64,000 nt of DNA from Gemmatimonadota bacterium. GTDB taxonomy: Bacteria; Gemmatimonadota; Gemmatimonadetes; Longimicrobiales; Gaopeijiaceae. The stretch covers positions 1 to 64,000 of the forward strand of contig JAJEBR010000033.1 in NCBI GenBank assembly GCA_022822445.1. Direction: 5' to 3'. The position numbers and the translations under genes are program-made. The notes beneath the pieces were generated by a model. It searched no databases and was not told where the DNA came from. It was given only the letters and a program-made list of their open reading frames with translations. Numbering within the stretch: position 1 is the first letter of the stretch; each line of letters begins with the position of its first letter. This document shows, in pieces, positions 8,759 through 16,526 of the stretch.

Positions 8759-9487
8759 ATGGCCACCCCGATCATCCAGCTCAGCGGCCTCGGCAAGGTG
8801 TTTCGCGCCAACGAGGTGGAGACCCACGCCCTCTCGGCCGTAACCTTGAACGTCTTGCCCGGCGAGTTCGTCTCAATCGCCGGCCCCTCGGGCTGTGGCA
8901 AGACCACGCTGCTCTCGATCCTCGGCCTTCTCGACTCGCCGACCGCGGGACGGTATCTGCTGACCGGCAAGGCGGTTGAGAAGCTCTCGGCTACCGAGCG
9001 GGCCGGCATCCGCAATCGCTCCATCGGCTTCATCTTCCAGACCTTCAACCTCATCGGCGACCTCACGGTCTTCGAGAACGTCGAGCTGCCGCTTACCTAC
9101 CGGGGTGTGTCCACCGCGGAGCGGCACGAGCGGGTCCGGGAGGTGCTGAAGCGCGTAGGGATGACATCCAGGATGAGCCACTACCCGTCGCAGCTCTCCG
9201 GCGGACAGCAACAGAGGGTGGCGGTGGCCCGCGCGATGGTGGGACGCCCCGCGATTCTCCTCGCCGACGAGCCCACCGGCAACCTGGACTCGAGGAACGG
9301 GCACGCCGTCATGGAGCTCCTCAGGGATCTGCACGGGAACGGCGCGACGATCTGCATGGTGACCCACGATCCCCGCTACGCGCACGCGGCCGAGCGCACT
9401 CTCCACCTCTTCGATGGCCGGATCGTGGACGGGGCGGAGAGCCGCGAAGGCCACGAACTCGAGGAAAGCGGGTTCGAGCTGGCTTGA
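8759..9487 (+). CDS. ABC transporter ATP-binding protein (LolD/MacB/FtsE-like)
   Basis: A 242-residue ATPase. Visible: Walker A GPSGCGKTT, Q-loop in FIFQTFNLIGDLTVFENVELPL, signature LSGGQQQR, Walker B ILLADEPTG and switch His in MVTHDP. The FQTFNL and ENVELPL context is typical of the type VII (MacB/LolD) group, which acts on lipoprotein release or mechanotransmission across the envelope. No permease gene is adjacent, so its partner must lie elsewhere. The ATG at 8759 gives the canonical N-terminus; the promoter would lie in the 119-base gap shared with divergent murB. No strong ribosome binding site is visible. Confidence 0.9.
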   Translation: MATPIIQLSGLGKVFRANEVETHALSAVTLNVLPGEFVSIAGPSGCGKTTLLSILGLLDSPTAGRYLLTGKAVEKLSATERAGIRNRSIGFIFQTFNLIGDLTVFENVELPLTYRGVSTAERHERVREVLKRVGMTSRMSHYPSQLSGGQQQRVAVARAMVGRPAILLADEPTGNLDSRNGHAVMELLRDLHGNGATICMVTHDPRYAHAAERTLHLFDGRIVDGAESREGHELEESGFELA

Positions 9488-9534
9488 GTGTGACGAACCC
9501 CGTGCGGTATCTTGCAGGCGGCCCCAGGCGGGCA

Positions 9535-9570
9535 CCCCAGGCTGTGCCGGCGCCCCAGGTCATGCCGGCG
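9535..9570 (+). repeat. Two 18-bp direct repeats upstream of the B12-binding gene
   Basis: Two adjacent units beginning CCCCAGG and ending TGCCGGCG (9535-9552 and 9553-9570) differ at three bases. They fill most of the gap between the ATPase gene and the mutase-domain gene. No function is evident. Confidence 0.6.
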
Positions 9571-9613
9571 CAGCCGGTTGACACCATCCACCCCACCGCT
9601 TGAGACACCCCCG

Positions 9614-10033
9614 ATGCCGGTTTCCGACAGGCGAATCCGCGTGCTGGTCGCAAAGCCCGGGCTGGATGGCCACGACCGCGGTGCGAAGGTGATCGCCGCG
9701 GCATTTCGCGACGCCGGGTTCGAGGTCATCTACACGGGGCTTCACCAGACCCCCGAGATGGTGGTCGCGGCGGCGGTGCAGGAGGACGTGGATGTCGTGG
9801 CGATGTCGGTACTCTCCGGGGCGCACATGACCCTCTTTCCCCGCGTTCGCGAGCTCCTGGACGCAGAAGGCCTTCAACATGTCCTGCTGACCGGCGGAGG
9901 GATCATCCCCGACCAGGACGCGGCCACGCTGGCGAAGGTGGGCGTGGGACGCGTCTTCGGGCCCGGTACCGCCACCGGCGACGCCATCGCCTACATCCGG
10001 GACTGGCACGGCGGGCGCGAGGAACCGTACTGA
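9614..10033 (+). CDS. Cobalamin-binding domain protein (methylmalonyl-CoA mutase C-terminal type)
   Basis: A 139-residue stand-alone B12-binding Rossmann domain. The base-off cobalamin motif D-x-H-x-x-G is intact ([10 protein letters not shown]), followed by MSVLSGAHM and [12 protein letters not shown] as in the small subunit of split methylmalonyl-CoA or related acyl-CoA mutases. The catalytic TIM-barrel subunit is not in this window. It precedes an acyl-CoA carboxylase beta subunit gene by 75 bases, which fits a propionyl- or branched acyl-CoA route, although the carboxylase set here looks more like the acyclic terpene/leucine type. Confidence 0.93.
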   Translation: MPVSDRRIRVLVAKPGLDGHDRGAKVIAAAFRDAGFEVIYTGLHQTPEMVVAAAVQEDVDVVAMSVLSGAHMTLFPRVRELLDAEGLQHVLLTGGGIIPDQDAATLAKVGVGRVFGPGTATGDAIAYIRDWHGGREEPY

Positions 10034-10108
10034 CGGCCGTGGACGGACTGTTTCCGGCATTCGCGCGCCCATTGAGCCGCGTCGGGCGGCTGTGTCGGGC
10101 GGGCTGAC

Positions 10109-11761
10109 GTGGTGGCCGCTGACGCCGACCTTTCGTCGCACCCGGGCCGGATGGGACGCCGGGGGCGCGAGCTCCTCGCTCTTCGCAGCCGCCTGAGACT
10201 GGGTGGGGGGACCGCCAGGATCCAGCGCGAACGGGACCGGGGGAAACTCACCGCGCGCGACCGGGTCCACCTCCTCCTGGACCCCGGCACGACCTGGGCC
10301 GAGGTCGGCCTGCTCGTCGCGCATGACCTCTACGATGGGGCCGCTCCGGGGGCCGGGGTCGTCACGGGCGTGGGTGTGGCCGAGGGCCGGGAGGTCGTGG
10401 TTGTCGCCAACGACGCGACGGTGAAGGCCGGCGCGTGGTGGCCCGAGACGATCACGAAGATCCTGCGAGCGCAGGAGATCGCCATGCGCTGCCGCATTCC
10501 CATCGTCTACCTGGTGGATTCGGCCGGCGTGAACCTGCCGTACCAGGGCGGCGTCTTTCCCGGCCAATACGGCGCAGCGAGGATCTTCTTCTACAATTCC
10601 GTGATGCGCCGCTACCTCAGGGTGCCGCAGTTCGCGGCTGTGATGGGGCCGTGCATCGCGGGCGGCGCCTACCTGCCGGCGCTCTCCGACGTGATCCTGA
10701 TGGTGGACGGGACCAGCTTCATGGGACTCGGCGGACCCAACCTGGTGAAGGGGGCGACCGGCCAGACCGTAGACAGGGAGGAACTCGGAGGAGCGGAGGT
10801 CCACACCGGCGTCAGCGGGGTGGCGCACTACCGCGCGGCGGACGACGAGGATTGCATCGCCCGTCTCAGGGAGCTGATCGCGGGTCTTCCGGCCGTGGAG
10901 CGCGGGTCGCCCGCCGACGTCCCGTTCGAACCAGCCGCCCGCCCGGGCACCGACCTCTACGAGCTTCTTCCGGAGGACCATCGCCACCCCTACGACATGT
11001 TCGCAGTACTCGACACGATGCTCGACGGTGGCGGCCTGCGTGAGTTCCAGGCCGAGCACGCGGCCGAACTGATCTGCGGGACCGGCGCGATTTCGGGCCT
11101 CCCGGTGGGGGTGATCGCAAATCGGCGCATCATGGTCAAGGACCGGCGCGGCGGTCCTCCGCGCTTCGGCGGCATCGTCTACACCGAGTCCGCCGAGAAG
11201 GCCGCCTACTTCATCGATGCCATGAACCGCCAGGGGACGCCGATCCTCTTCGTGCAGGACGTCTCAGGGTTCATGGTGGGTCCCGAGGCCGAGCACAGCG
11301 GGATCATCCGGGCCGGCGCCCGCTTCGTAGAGGCGATGGCCACGACCGTGGTCCCCAAGCTCGTGCTCACCCTCAACCACGCCTCCGGGGCGGGCTACTA
11401 CGCGATGGCGGGGCAGGGGTTCGACCCGGACTTCATCCTCACGCTCCCCACCGGCCGCATGGGGGTCATGGAGGGGGAGAGCGCGGTGATGGCACTCTTC
11501 GGACGGGAGCTGGACCGCCTCAAAGCCACGGGACAGGTGCCGGACGAGGAGCTCGAGACCCGGATGGACGAGGTCCGGGCCGACTACGACCGGCAGCTGG
11601 ATTCCACCTTCGCCGCCGCGCGCGGTTTCGTGGACGCGGTGCTGCTGCCCGAGGAGCTGCGCGACACGCTCACCCTGCTCCTGCGTGCCGCGCTGAACAA
11701 CCCGGGGCCGCACCTCGGAGCATTCACGCTGCCGCCGGGGCTGGCCGGGGAGGGGTCGTGA
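10109..11761 (+). CDS. Acyl-CoA carboxylase carboxyltransferase (beta) subunit
   Basis: A 550-residue biotin-dependent carboxyltransferase with N- and C-terminal crotonase-fold halves. It transfers carboxyl from carboxybiotin to an acyl-CoA. Visible: DRGKLTARDRV, VYLVDSAGVNLPYQ, MGPCIAGGAYLPALSD, the GGxxVHT-like LGGAEVHTGVSGVAH, then GTPILFVQDVSGFMVG and NHASGAGYYAM in the second half. The overall character is of methylcrotonyl- or geranyl-CoA carboxylase beta subunits more than propionyl-CoA carboxylase. No biotin carboxylase/BCCP alpha subunit is encoded in the window. The GTG start precedes a second GTG codon. It overlaps the atuA-like gene by 4 bases. Confidence 0.9.
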   Translation: MVAADADLSSHPGRMGRRGRELLALRSRLRLGGGTARIQRERDRGKLTARDRVHLLLDPGTTWAEVGLLVAHDLYDGAAPGAGVVTGVGVAEGREVVVVANDATVKAGAWWPETITKILRAQEIAMRCRIPIVYLVDSAGVNLPYQGGVFPGQYGAARIFFYNSVMRRYLRVPQFAAVMGPCIAGGAYLPALSDVILMVDGTSFMGLGGPNLVKGATGQTVDREELGGAEVHTGVSGVAHYRAADDEDCIARLRELIAGLPAVERGSPADVPFEPAARPGTDLYELLPEDHRHPYDMFAVLDTMLDGGGLREFQAEHAAELICGTGAISGLPVGVIANRRIMVKDRRGGPPRFGGIVYTESAEKAAYFIDAMNRQGTPILFVQDVSGFMVGPEAEHSGIIRAGARFVEAMATTVVPKLVLTLNHASGAGYYAMAGQGFDPDFILTLPTGRMGVMEGESAVMALFGRELDRLKATGQVPDEELETRMDEVRADYDRQLDSTFAAARGFVDAVLLPEELRDTLTLLLRAALNNPGPHLGAFTLPPGLAGEGS

Positions 11762-13122
11762 TCCGGATCGCGAGCGGCCAGGGGTTCTGGGGCGACGACC
11801 TCGAGGCTCCGGTGCGGCAGGTCGAAGGAGGGCCGATCGACTACCTCATGCTGGACTACCTGGCCGAAGTCACGATGTCCATCATGCAGAAGCAGCGGTC
11901 GCGCGATCCGGCGGCGGGGTACGCGCGGGACTTTCCGGGGCTGATGGAACGGATCTTCCCGGCGTGCGTGAAGCGCGGAATCAAGGTGGTCACGAATGCA
12001 GGCGGCGTGAACCCGCAGGAGTGCGCCAGAGCCGTGGCCGAAGCCGGGCGAAGGGCGGGGATGGGGGGGCACGCCCGGGTTGGGGTGGTCTCTGGCGACG
12101 ATCTCATGGACCGTCTCGACGAACTGCTCGAGTCCGGACATCCGCTGCGCAACATGGACACCGGCGAACCGCTGCAGCCGTTCCGGGACCGGGTCCGGAG
12201 CGCCAACGTCTACCTCGGCGCGCGTCCCATCGTGGACGCCCTGTCCGGCGGCGCGCTCGTCGTGGTGACGGGCCGGTCCACCGACACAGCGCTTACCTAC
12301 GCACCGATGGTCTGCGAGTTCGGCTGGCCCTGGGATGCGTACGGCCTGCTGGCCAGCGGCGTGGTCGCGGGCCACATCAACGAATGCGGGGCGCAGGCGA
12401 GCGGCGGAAACTGCCTCGCGGAGTGGTGGACCATCCCGGATCTCGCCGAGGTGGGCTTCCCGATCATCGAGACCGCTCCCGACGGGACCTTCATCGTCAC
12501 GAAGCATCCGGGGCTGGGAGGCGCCGTCACCCTCCGCACGGTCAAGGAGCAGATCCTCTACGAGATGGGCGACCCGGCCACCTACATTACGCCCGACGTC
12601 ACCGCCGACTTCACCACGATCCGCCTCACCGACGAGGGGCCCGACCGGGTGGGTGTGCATGGAATCCGCGGCCGACCTCCGACACCGTTCCTGAAGGTGT
12701 CGATCGCGTATGCCGCCGGTTACAAGGCGGTCGGCACACTGGTGTACGCGTGGCCGGATGCAGCGGAGAAGGCGCGCGCAGCCGCGGCGATTCTGAGGCG
12801 GCGGCTGGACCGCCAGGGCCTGGCCTTCGACCGGGTGCTCGTTGAGCTGGTGGGATGGGATTCAACGCACGGCCCGCTGGCCGGCGATCCTCCCGGCGAC
12901 CTCCCCGAAGTGCAGCTCCGGGTCGCGGTGCGGAGCGGCGACCGCCGGGCCGTCGAGCGCTTTTCCCGGGAGATCGCGCCGCTCGTCCTCACCGGCCCCC
13001 CCACGGTGACGGGCTTCGCCGGGGGGCGCCCCAGGGTGCAGGAGATCATGGCCTACTGGCCGGCGCTGATCGACCGCTCCGTTGTCGAACCGGGCCTTTC
13101 GGTCGACCTTGTGAGCGTATGA
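11758..13122 (+). CDS. AtuA family protein (DUF1446), acyclic terpene utilization type
   Basis: A 454-residue protein beginning RIASGQGFWGDD and containing GGPIDYLMLDYLAEVTMSIM and KVVTNAGGVNP, diagnostic of the AtuA/DUF1446 family. In Pseudomonas atuA lies with the geranyl-CoA carboxylase genes needed for citronellol and geraniol breakdown, but its biochemical reaction is not established. Here the C-terminal ferredoxin-like part of long AtuA proteins is a separate gene immediately downstream. GTG start overlaps the carboxylase stop (GTGA); the stop overlaps the next ATG (ATGA). This tight coupling supports a role in the same acyl-CoA pathway. Confidence 0.9.
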   Translation: MIRIASGQGFWGDDLEAPVRQVEGGPIDYLMLDYLAEVTMSIMQKQRSRDPAAGYARDFPGLMERIFPACVKRGIKVVTNAGGVNPQECARAVAEAGRRAGMGGHARVGVVSGDDLMDRLDELLESGHPLRNMDTGEPLQPFRDRVRSANVYLGARPIVDALSGGALVVVTGRSTDTALTYAPMVCEFGWPWDAYGLLASGVVAGHINECGAQASGGNCLAEWWTIPDLAEVGFPIIETAPDGTFIVTKHPGLGGAVTLRTVKEQILYEMGDPATYITPDVTADFTTIRLTDEGPDRVGVHGIRGRPPTPFLKVSIAYAAGYKAVGTLVYAWPDAAEKARAAAAILRRRLDRQGLAFDRVLVELVGWDSTHGPLAGDPPGDLPEVQLRVAVRSGDRRAVERFSREIAPLVLTGPPTVTGFAGGRPRVQEIMAYWPALIDRSVVEPGLSVDLVSV

Positions 13123-13511
13123 ATCAAGAGCCGCTGAAGACCGTTCCGCTGCTGGAGCTGGCCCACGCCCGCTCCGGCGACAAGGGGGATACCGCCAACG
13201 TGGGCGTGATTGCCTACGACGAGGAAGACTATTCCCTGATCGTTGAGCAGGTGACCGCGGAACGCGTCAAGAAGCACTTCGGCAGTATGGTGAAGGGTCC
13301 GGTGGAACGATTTCGGCTCGACAACCTGCACGCGGTGAACTTCCTGCTCCACGGGGCGCTGGACGGCGGCGGAACGGTGTCCCTGATGACGGATGCCCAG
13401 GGCAAGGTGTTCAGCACGGCACTGCTGAGGATGGAGCTGAAGGTGCCCGCCGAAGTGGCGAGGCGAGTGCGTGGCAGAGGTCGCCTTCCCCCGGAGCGAG
13501 CCGACCGATGA
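13119..13511 (+). CDS. AtuA-associated small protein (AtuA C-terminal ferredoxin-fold domain)
   Basis: A 130-residue protein with LLELAHARSGDKGDTANVGV near the start and RFRLDNLHAVNFLLHGALDGG in the middle, matching the C-terminal domain that is fused to AtuA in some organisms and separate in others. No cysteine cluster for an iron-sulfur centre is present; ferredoxin-like refers to the fold. It overlaps AtuA upstream and the crotonase downstream by 4 bases each. It probably forms a complex with the AtuA protein (inference from gene fusion). Confidence 0.87.
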   Translation: MNQEPLKTVPLLELAHARSGDKGDTANVGVIAYDEEDYSLIVEQVTAERVKKHFGSMVKGPVERFRLDNLHAVNFLLHGALDGGGTVSLMTDAQGKVFSTALLRMELKVPAEVARRVRGRGRLPPERADR

Positions 13512-14281
13512 CCTCCGCCCTGGTGGTCCGGCAGGACGCCGGTGGGGTTGCCACGCTCGCCCTCAACCGGCCGGCGAAGCGCAACGCGCTCTCCGCCGCC
13601 ATGATCTCGGAGCTCGCCCGGTTCCTCGACGAGGCGGGCGCGGATCCCGCGGTTCGCGTAGTCGCCGTGCGAGGAGCCGGCATGGACTTCTGCGCCGGTG
13701 CCGACCTGGAGGAGATCGCGGCGTCCCGGAGCCGCGGCCCGGAGGAGGGACTGGCCGATGCCCGGCGGCTGGGCGAGGTCTTCCTGCATATCCGGTGCCT
13801 CGAACAGCCGGTCGTCGCGCTGGTGACGGGGCGGGCGCTCGGCGGCGGATGCGGCCTCGCGACCGCCTGTGATCTCGTGCTGGCCCGGGAGGACGCTGTC
13901 TTTGGCTACCCGGAGGTGCGACTCGGCTTCGTGCCCGCCCTGGTCATGTCCATCCTCCGCAGGAAGACCGGCGAATCGGCAGCGCTGGAGTTGCTGTTGA
14001 CCGGCGAGCGGCTGGACGCGGCGGAAGCCCGCACGACCGGAATCGTCAACCGCGTCTTTTCGAAGGAGGACTTCGAGGAAGCCGCCGCCGGGTACCTGTC
14101 GGCCCTCGCCGCGCGCCCTGCCACCGCGGCCGCGCTGACCAAACGGCTCTTCTACGGCCTCGACGGCGCGAGCTTCGAGCAAGCCATCGCGAGGGGCGCC
14201 GAGGTGAACGCGATCGCGCGCCTGACGCGTGACTTTGGTGACGGCCTGGACCGCTTCCTCCACCGGACCCGGAAGGACTGA
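13508..14281 (+). CDS. Enoyl-CoA hydratase/isomerase family protein (crotonase)
   Basis: A 257-residue crotonase closest in style to methylglutaconyl-CoA hydratases (LiuC/AtuE). Oxyanion-hole segments DFCAGADLEE and GRALGGGCGLATACD are visible. The Glu of YPEVRLGF aligns with the second catalytic acid of rat enoyl-CoA hydratase, but the first catalytic Glu (normally GGGCEL) is Gly here, as seen in many isomerase, lyase or hydrolase members. So the exact reaction is uncertain. It ends the coupled carboxylase-AtuA-AtuA small protein run, which fits hydration of a 3-methylglutaconyl-like product. Confidence 0.88.
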   Translation: MTSALVVRQDAGGVATLALNRPAKRNALSAAMISELARFLDEAGADPAVRVVAVRGAGMDFCAGADLEEIAASRSRGPEEGLADARRLGEVFLHIRCLEQPVVALVTGRALGGGCGLATACDLVLAREDAVFGYPEVRLGFVPALVMSILRRKTGESAALELLLTGERLDAAEARTTGIVNRVFSKEDFEEAAAGYLSALAARPATAAALTKRLFYGLDGASFEQAIARGAEVNAIARLTRDFGDGLDRFLHRTRKD

Positions 14282-14284
14282 TCC

Positions 14285-14473
14285 TTGTTCCGCCCGTCCA
14301 GAACGCGCTCCGGGGGGGAAGACTCCTTCCTCGTCTGGAAGGTCCGGCTCTTCGCGCTGGGCGCCGCGGTAGCGCTCGCCGGGATCGCGTTCAGCAACTC
14401 GTGGGTGGTGTGGGCCGGCATCGCCGTCCTGGGTACCGCCGTGGTGCTGCGCCTCAGGATCCCGCGCGACTGA
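14285..14473 (+). CDS. Small membrane protein of unknown function
   Basis: A 62-residue protein from a TTG start three bases after the crotonase stop. It has a basic N-terminal segment and two adjacent hydrophobic stretches (about 19-36 and 39-56), ending RLRIPRD. I do not recognise a family. The tight spacing suggests cotranscription with the crotonase operon, but the short length and TTG start keep confidence moderate. Confidence 0.5.
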   Translation: MFRPSRTRSGGEDSFLVWKVRLFALGAAVALAGIAFSNSWVVWAGIAVLGTAVVLRLRIPRD

Positions 14474-14505
14474 GCCGGTCGCCCCTAACCGCGGAGACGC
14501 CAGCA

Positions 14506-14672
14506 GCCCCGTGGAACGAGTCCCCGCTGCATTCATGCGGCTGCATCCACGTTTGGCTGTGGTGCTCACGCATGCCGAATGTAAGGAACACATTACCAAA
14601 TGTCATGTTTTCTTTACGTTCGGGGCTGAGAAGGATCATTCTGCGTTGCTCCTCGGGCGAATAGCGGTTGAA
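14506..14672 (-). repeat. Dispersed intergenic repeat, copy at 14.5 kb
   Basis: About 167 bases closely related to 54366-54540 and to the reverse complement of part of 63400-63523. Shared segments include GGAACGAGTCCCCGCTGCATTC at the left (matching GGAACAAGTCCCCGCTGC at 54 kb), GGTGCTCACGC before the 37-bp site and TCTGCGTTGCTCCTCGG after it. This copy lacks the second module present in three other copies. It lies between the crotonase operon and recQ. Confidence 0.85.
14581..14617 (-). repeat. 37-bp near-palindromic site, copy 1
   Basis: On the minus strand it reads GTAAAG, two bases, AACATGACATTT, one base, GTAATG, four bases, CCTTAC. It matches the six-copy consensus at all core positions except one (GTAATG for GTAARG). 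See the family entries at 37213, 43870, 50744, 54442 and 63414. Confidence 0.9.
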
Positions 14673-14725
14673 TAAACGCCCATCCAGCCATTCCAACGCC
14701 CGCCCGCCCGCCCCTTATTGGCGGT

Positions 14726-16486
14726 GTGAACACCCATCCCCGCACCTCACCGCATCCGACGGCTCCACGGCCGCCGCAGCCAACGGCTCCACGGCCGCCG
14801 CAGCCGACGGCTTCACGACCGTTGCATCCAGCGGATCACCCGGCAGGCCACCCCAGGGACCGTCCGACCGGCTACTCATCGACCTGTCCCGCAACTCGCC
14901 CGGCCCATCCGACCGACCACCTGTCCGCCCGTCCGACCGGTCATCCCGAGCCCCGTCCCGCATCCCACCCCCCAGCCGCTCCCGCCTCCCGCCCGACCGC
15001 CCGGGCCGTCCTGCGCGACAAATTCGGCTTCGGCAGCTTCCGGCCCGGTCAGGAGCGCCTCATCGAGGGCGTCCTCCAGGGCCGCGACACCCTCGGCGTC
15101 CTCCCGACCGGCGGCGGCAAGACGCTCTGCTACCAGTTGCCCGCATTCACCCTCCCGGGCCTGGTCCTCGTAGTCAGTCCCCTCATATCCCTCATGCAGG
15201 ACCAGGTCGACCGCGCCCACCGGCTCGGACTCCGCGCCGCCTCGCTGACCTCCCAGGACCCGCGGCCGGCGCAGCGGCAAACGGAATCCGCAATCTCGCA
15301 GGGGGCCCTCGATCTGCTCTTCTGCTCGCCCGAGCGCCTGGAGGCCGCCCGCCTGAGAAGGCTCCTCGCCAACTCCCCCGTGTCGCTCGTCACGATCGAC
15401 GAAGCCCACTGCATCTCCGAGTGGGGTCACGAGTTCCGGCCCGCCTTCCGACGGATTCGCCGCATCCGCCCGATCGTCAGGGCCCCCGTGCTCGCCGTCA
15501 CCGCCACCGCGACCCCCGCAGTTCGCGACGACATCGTGCAGGTGCTGGGGATGACCGACCCCGTGCGCGTGGTCACCTCCTTCGACCGCCCCAACATTCG
15601 CTGGCTGGTCGACCGGCGCCCCGCCGGCGCGGAGCGCATCCGCACCATGGTGAGGATCATCCGGCGCGCACCCGCCGAATGCGCCGAGAGAGCCCTCATC
15701 GTGTACGCCCCGACCCGCCGGCTCGTCGTGAGCGTGCGCCGCGCGCTCGCCAGCCACGGCGTCATCGGCGACGCCTACCACGCCGCGCTCCCCAAGGACG
15801 AACGGCAGGCGGTGCAGCAGCGCTTCATGTCGCAGCAATCCAATGTGGTGGTCGCCACCTGCGCCTTCGGCATGGGGATCGACCGCGGCGATGTCTGGGC
15901 GGTCTTCCACTACGCCTTCCCGGGCTCGCTGGAGAGCTACTACCAGGAGGCCGGCCGGGCCGGGCGCGACGGCGCCGCCTCGATGGCACTGGGGTTCGTC
16001 CACCCCGGCGACTGGAAGGTGCCCGAGTCCTTCCTGCAGCGGTCCTGTCCATCGCCAAAGGAGGTCCTGCGGATCTTCGGCAAGCTCCGCTCGAGGCGGA
16101 CGGGCGCACCCGGGAGCTCCCCGGCCGCGCTGGCCGGACCGGGATCGGCGAACGTGCCCCATCTCAGGTGGCTCATGCGCTCGGGCGCCGTGGAGTTCCA
16201 CCCGGAGCTGGCCCCGTGGATCGAGAACTGGCCGGACGGCGAAGCGGAGGGTCCCCCGCGGATCCCGCGCGGCCCACTCTTCGAGCTGACCGGCGAGCCC
16301 CCCGACCTCGGCCCGCTCCTGTCGGCACGCGACCAGGCCCTCGCCCGCCTCCGCGCCATGCAGCACTACTGCAAGGTCCGCAAATGCCGACGGATGACGC
16401 TATTGCGTTATCTTGGTGAAGAGCCCGATCGGCGGTCCTGTGGTTCCTGCGATCGATGTGAGCGTCGCGGAGGGCCGGAATTCTGA
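14726..16486 (+). CDS. recQ: ATP-dependent DNA helicase RecQ family
   Basis: A 586-residue superfamily 2 helicase for 3'-5' unwinding in recombination and repair. After a 90-residue Pro/His/Thr/Arg-rich N-terminal extension comes the helicase core: motif 0 FGFGSFRPGQERLI, Walker A LPTGGGKT (about 127-133), SPLISLMQDQV, DEAH box IDEAHCISEWGHEFRP (about 225-240), VLAVTATATP, and motif VI YYQEAGRAGRDG. The C-terminal RecQ zinc module is present (YCKVRKCRRMTLLRYLGE, CGSCDRC). No clear HRDC domain follows, so it is a short form. The GTG start at 14726 makes the extension coding; a start nearer residue 90 is possible, because the extension is encoded by imperfect 24-bp repeats. Confidence 0.93.
   Translation: MNTHPRTSPHPTAPRPPQPTAPRPPQPTASRPLHPADHPAGHPRDRPTGYSSTCPATRPAHPTDHLSARPTGHPEPRPASHPPAAPASRPTARAVLRDKFGFGSFRPGQERLIEGVLQGRDTLGVLPTGGGKTLCYQLPAFTLPGLVLVVSPLISLMQDQVDRAHRLGLRAASLTSQDPRPAQRQTESAISQGALDLLFCSPERLEAARLRRLLANSPVSLVTIDEAHCISEWGHEFRPAFRRIRRIRPIVRAPVLAVTATATPAVRDDIVQVLGMTDPVRVVTSFDRPNIRWLVDRRPAGAERIRTMVRIIRRAPAECAERALIVYAPTRRLVVSVRRALASHGVIGDAYHAALPKDERQAVQQRFMSQQSNVVVATCAFGMGIDRGDVWAVFHYAFPGSLESYYQEAGRAGRDGAASMALGFVHPGDWKVPESFLQRSCPSPKEVLRIFGKLRSRRTGAPGSSPAALAGPGSANVPHLRWLMRSGAVEFHPELAPWIENWPDGEAEGPPRIPRGPLFELTGEPPDLGPLLSARDQALARLRAMQHYCKVRKCRRMTLLRYLGEEPDRRSCGSCDRCERRGGPEF
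14758..14829 (+). repeat. 24-bp tandem repeats in the recQ 5' region
   Basis: Three units of 24 bases starting ACGGCTCCACGGCC; the first two differ at one base and the third is degenerate. They encode the PTAPRPPQ-type repeats of the RecQ N-terminal extension. Confidence 0.75.
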
Positions 16487-16526
16487 GTTTTCCGGGGCCG
16501 GGACCCCGCACGTTGCCACCAGTTGC

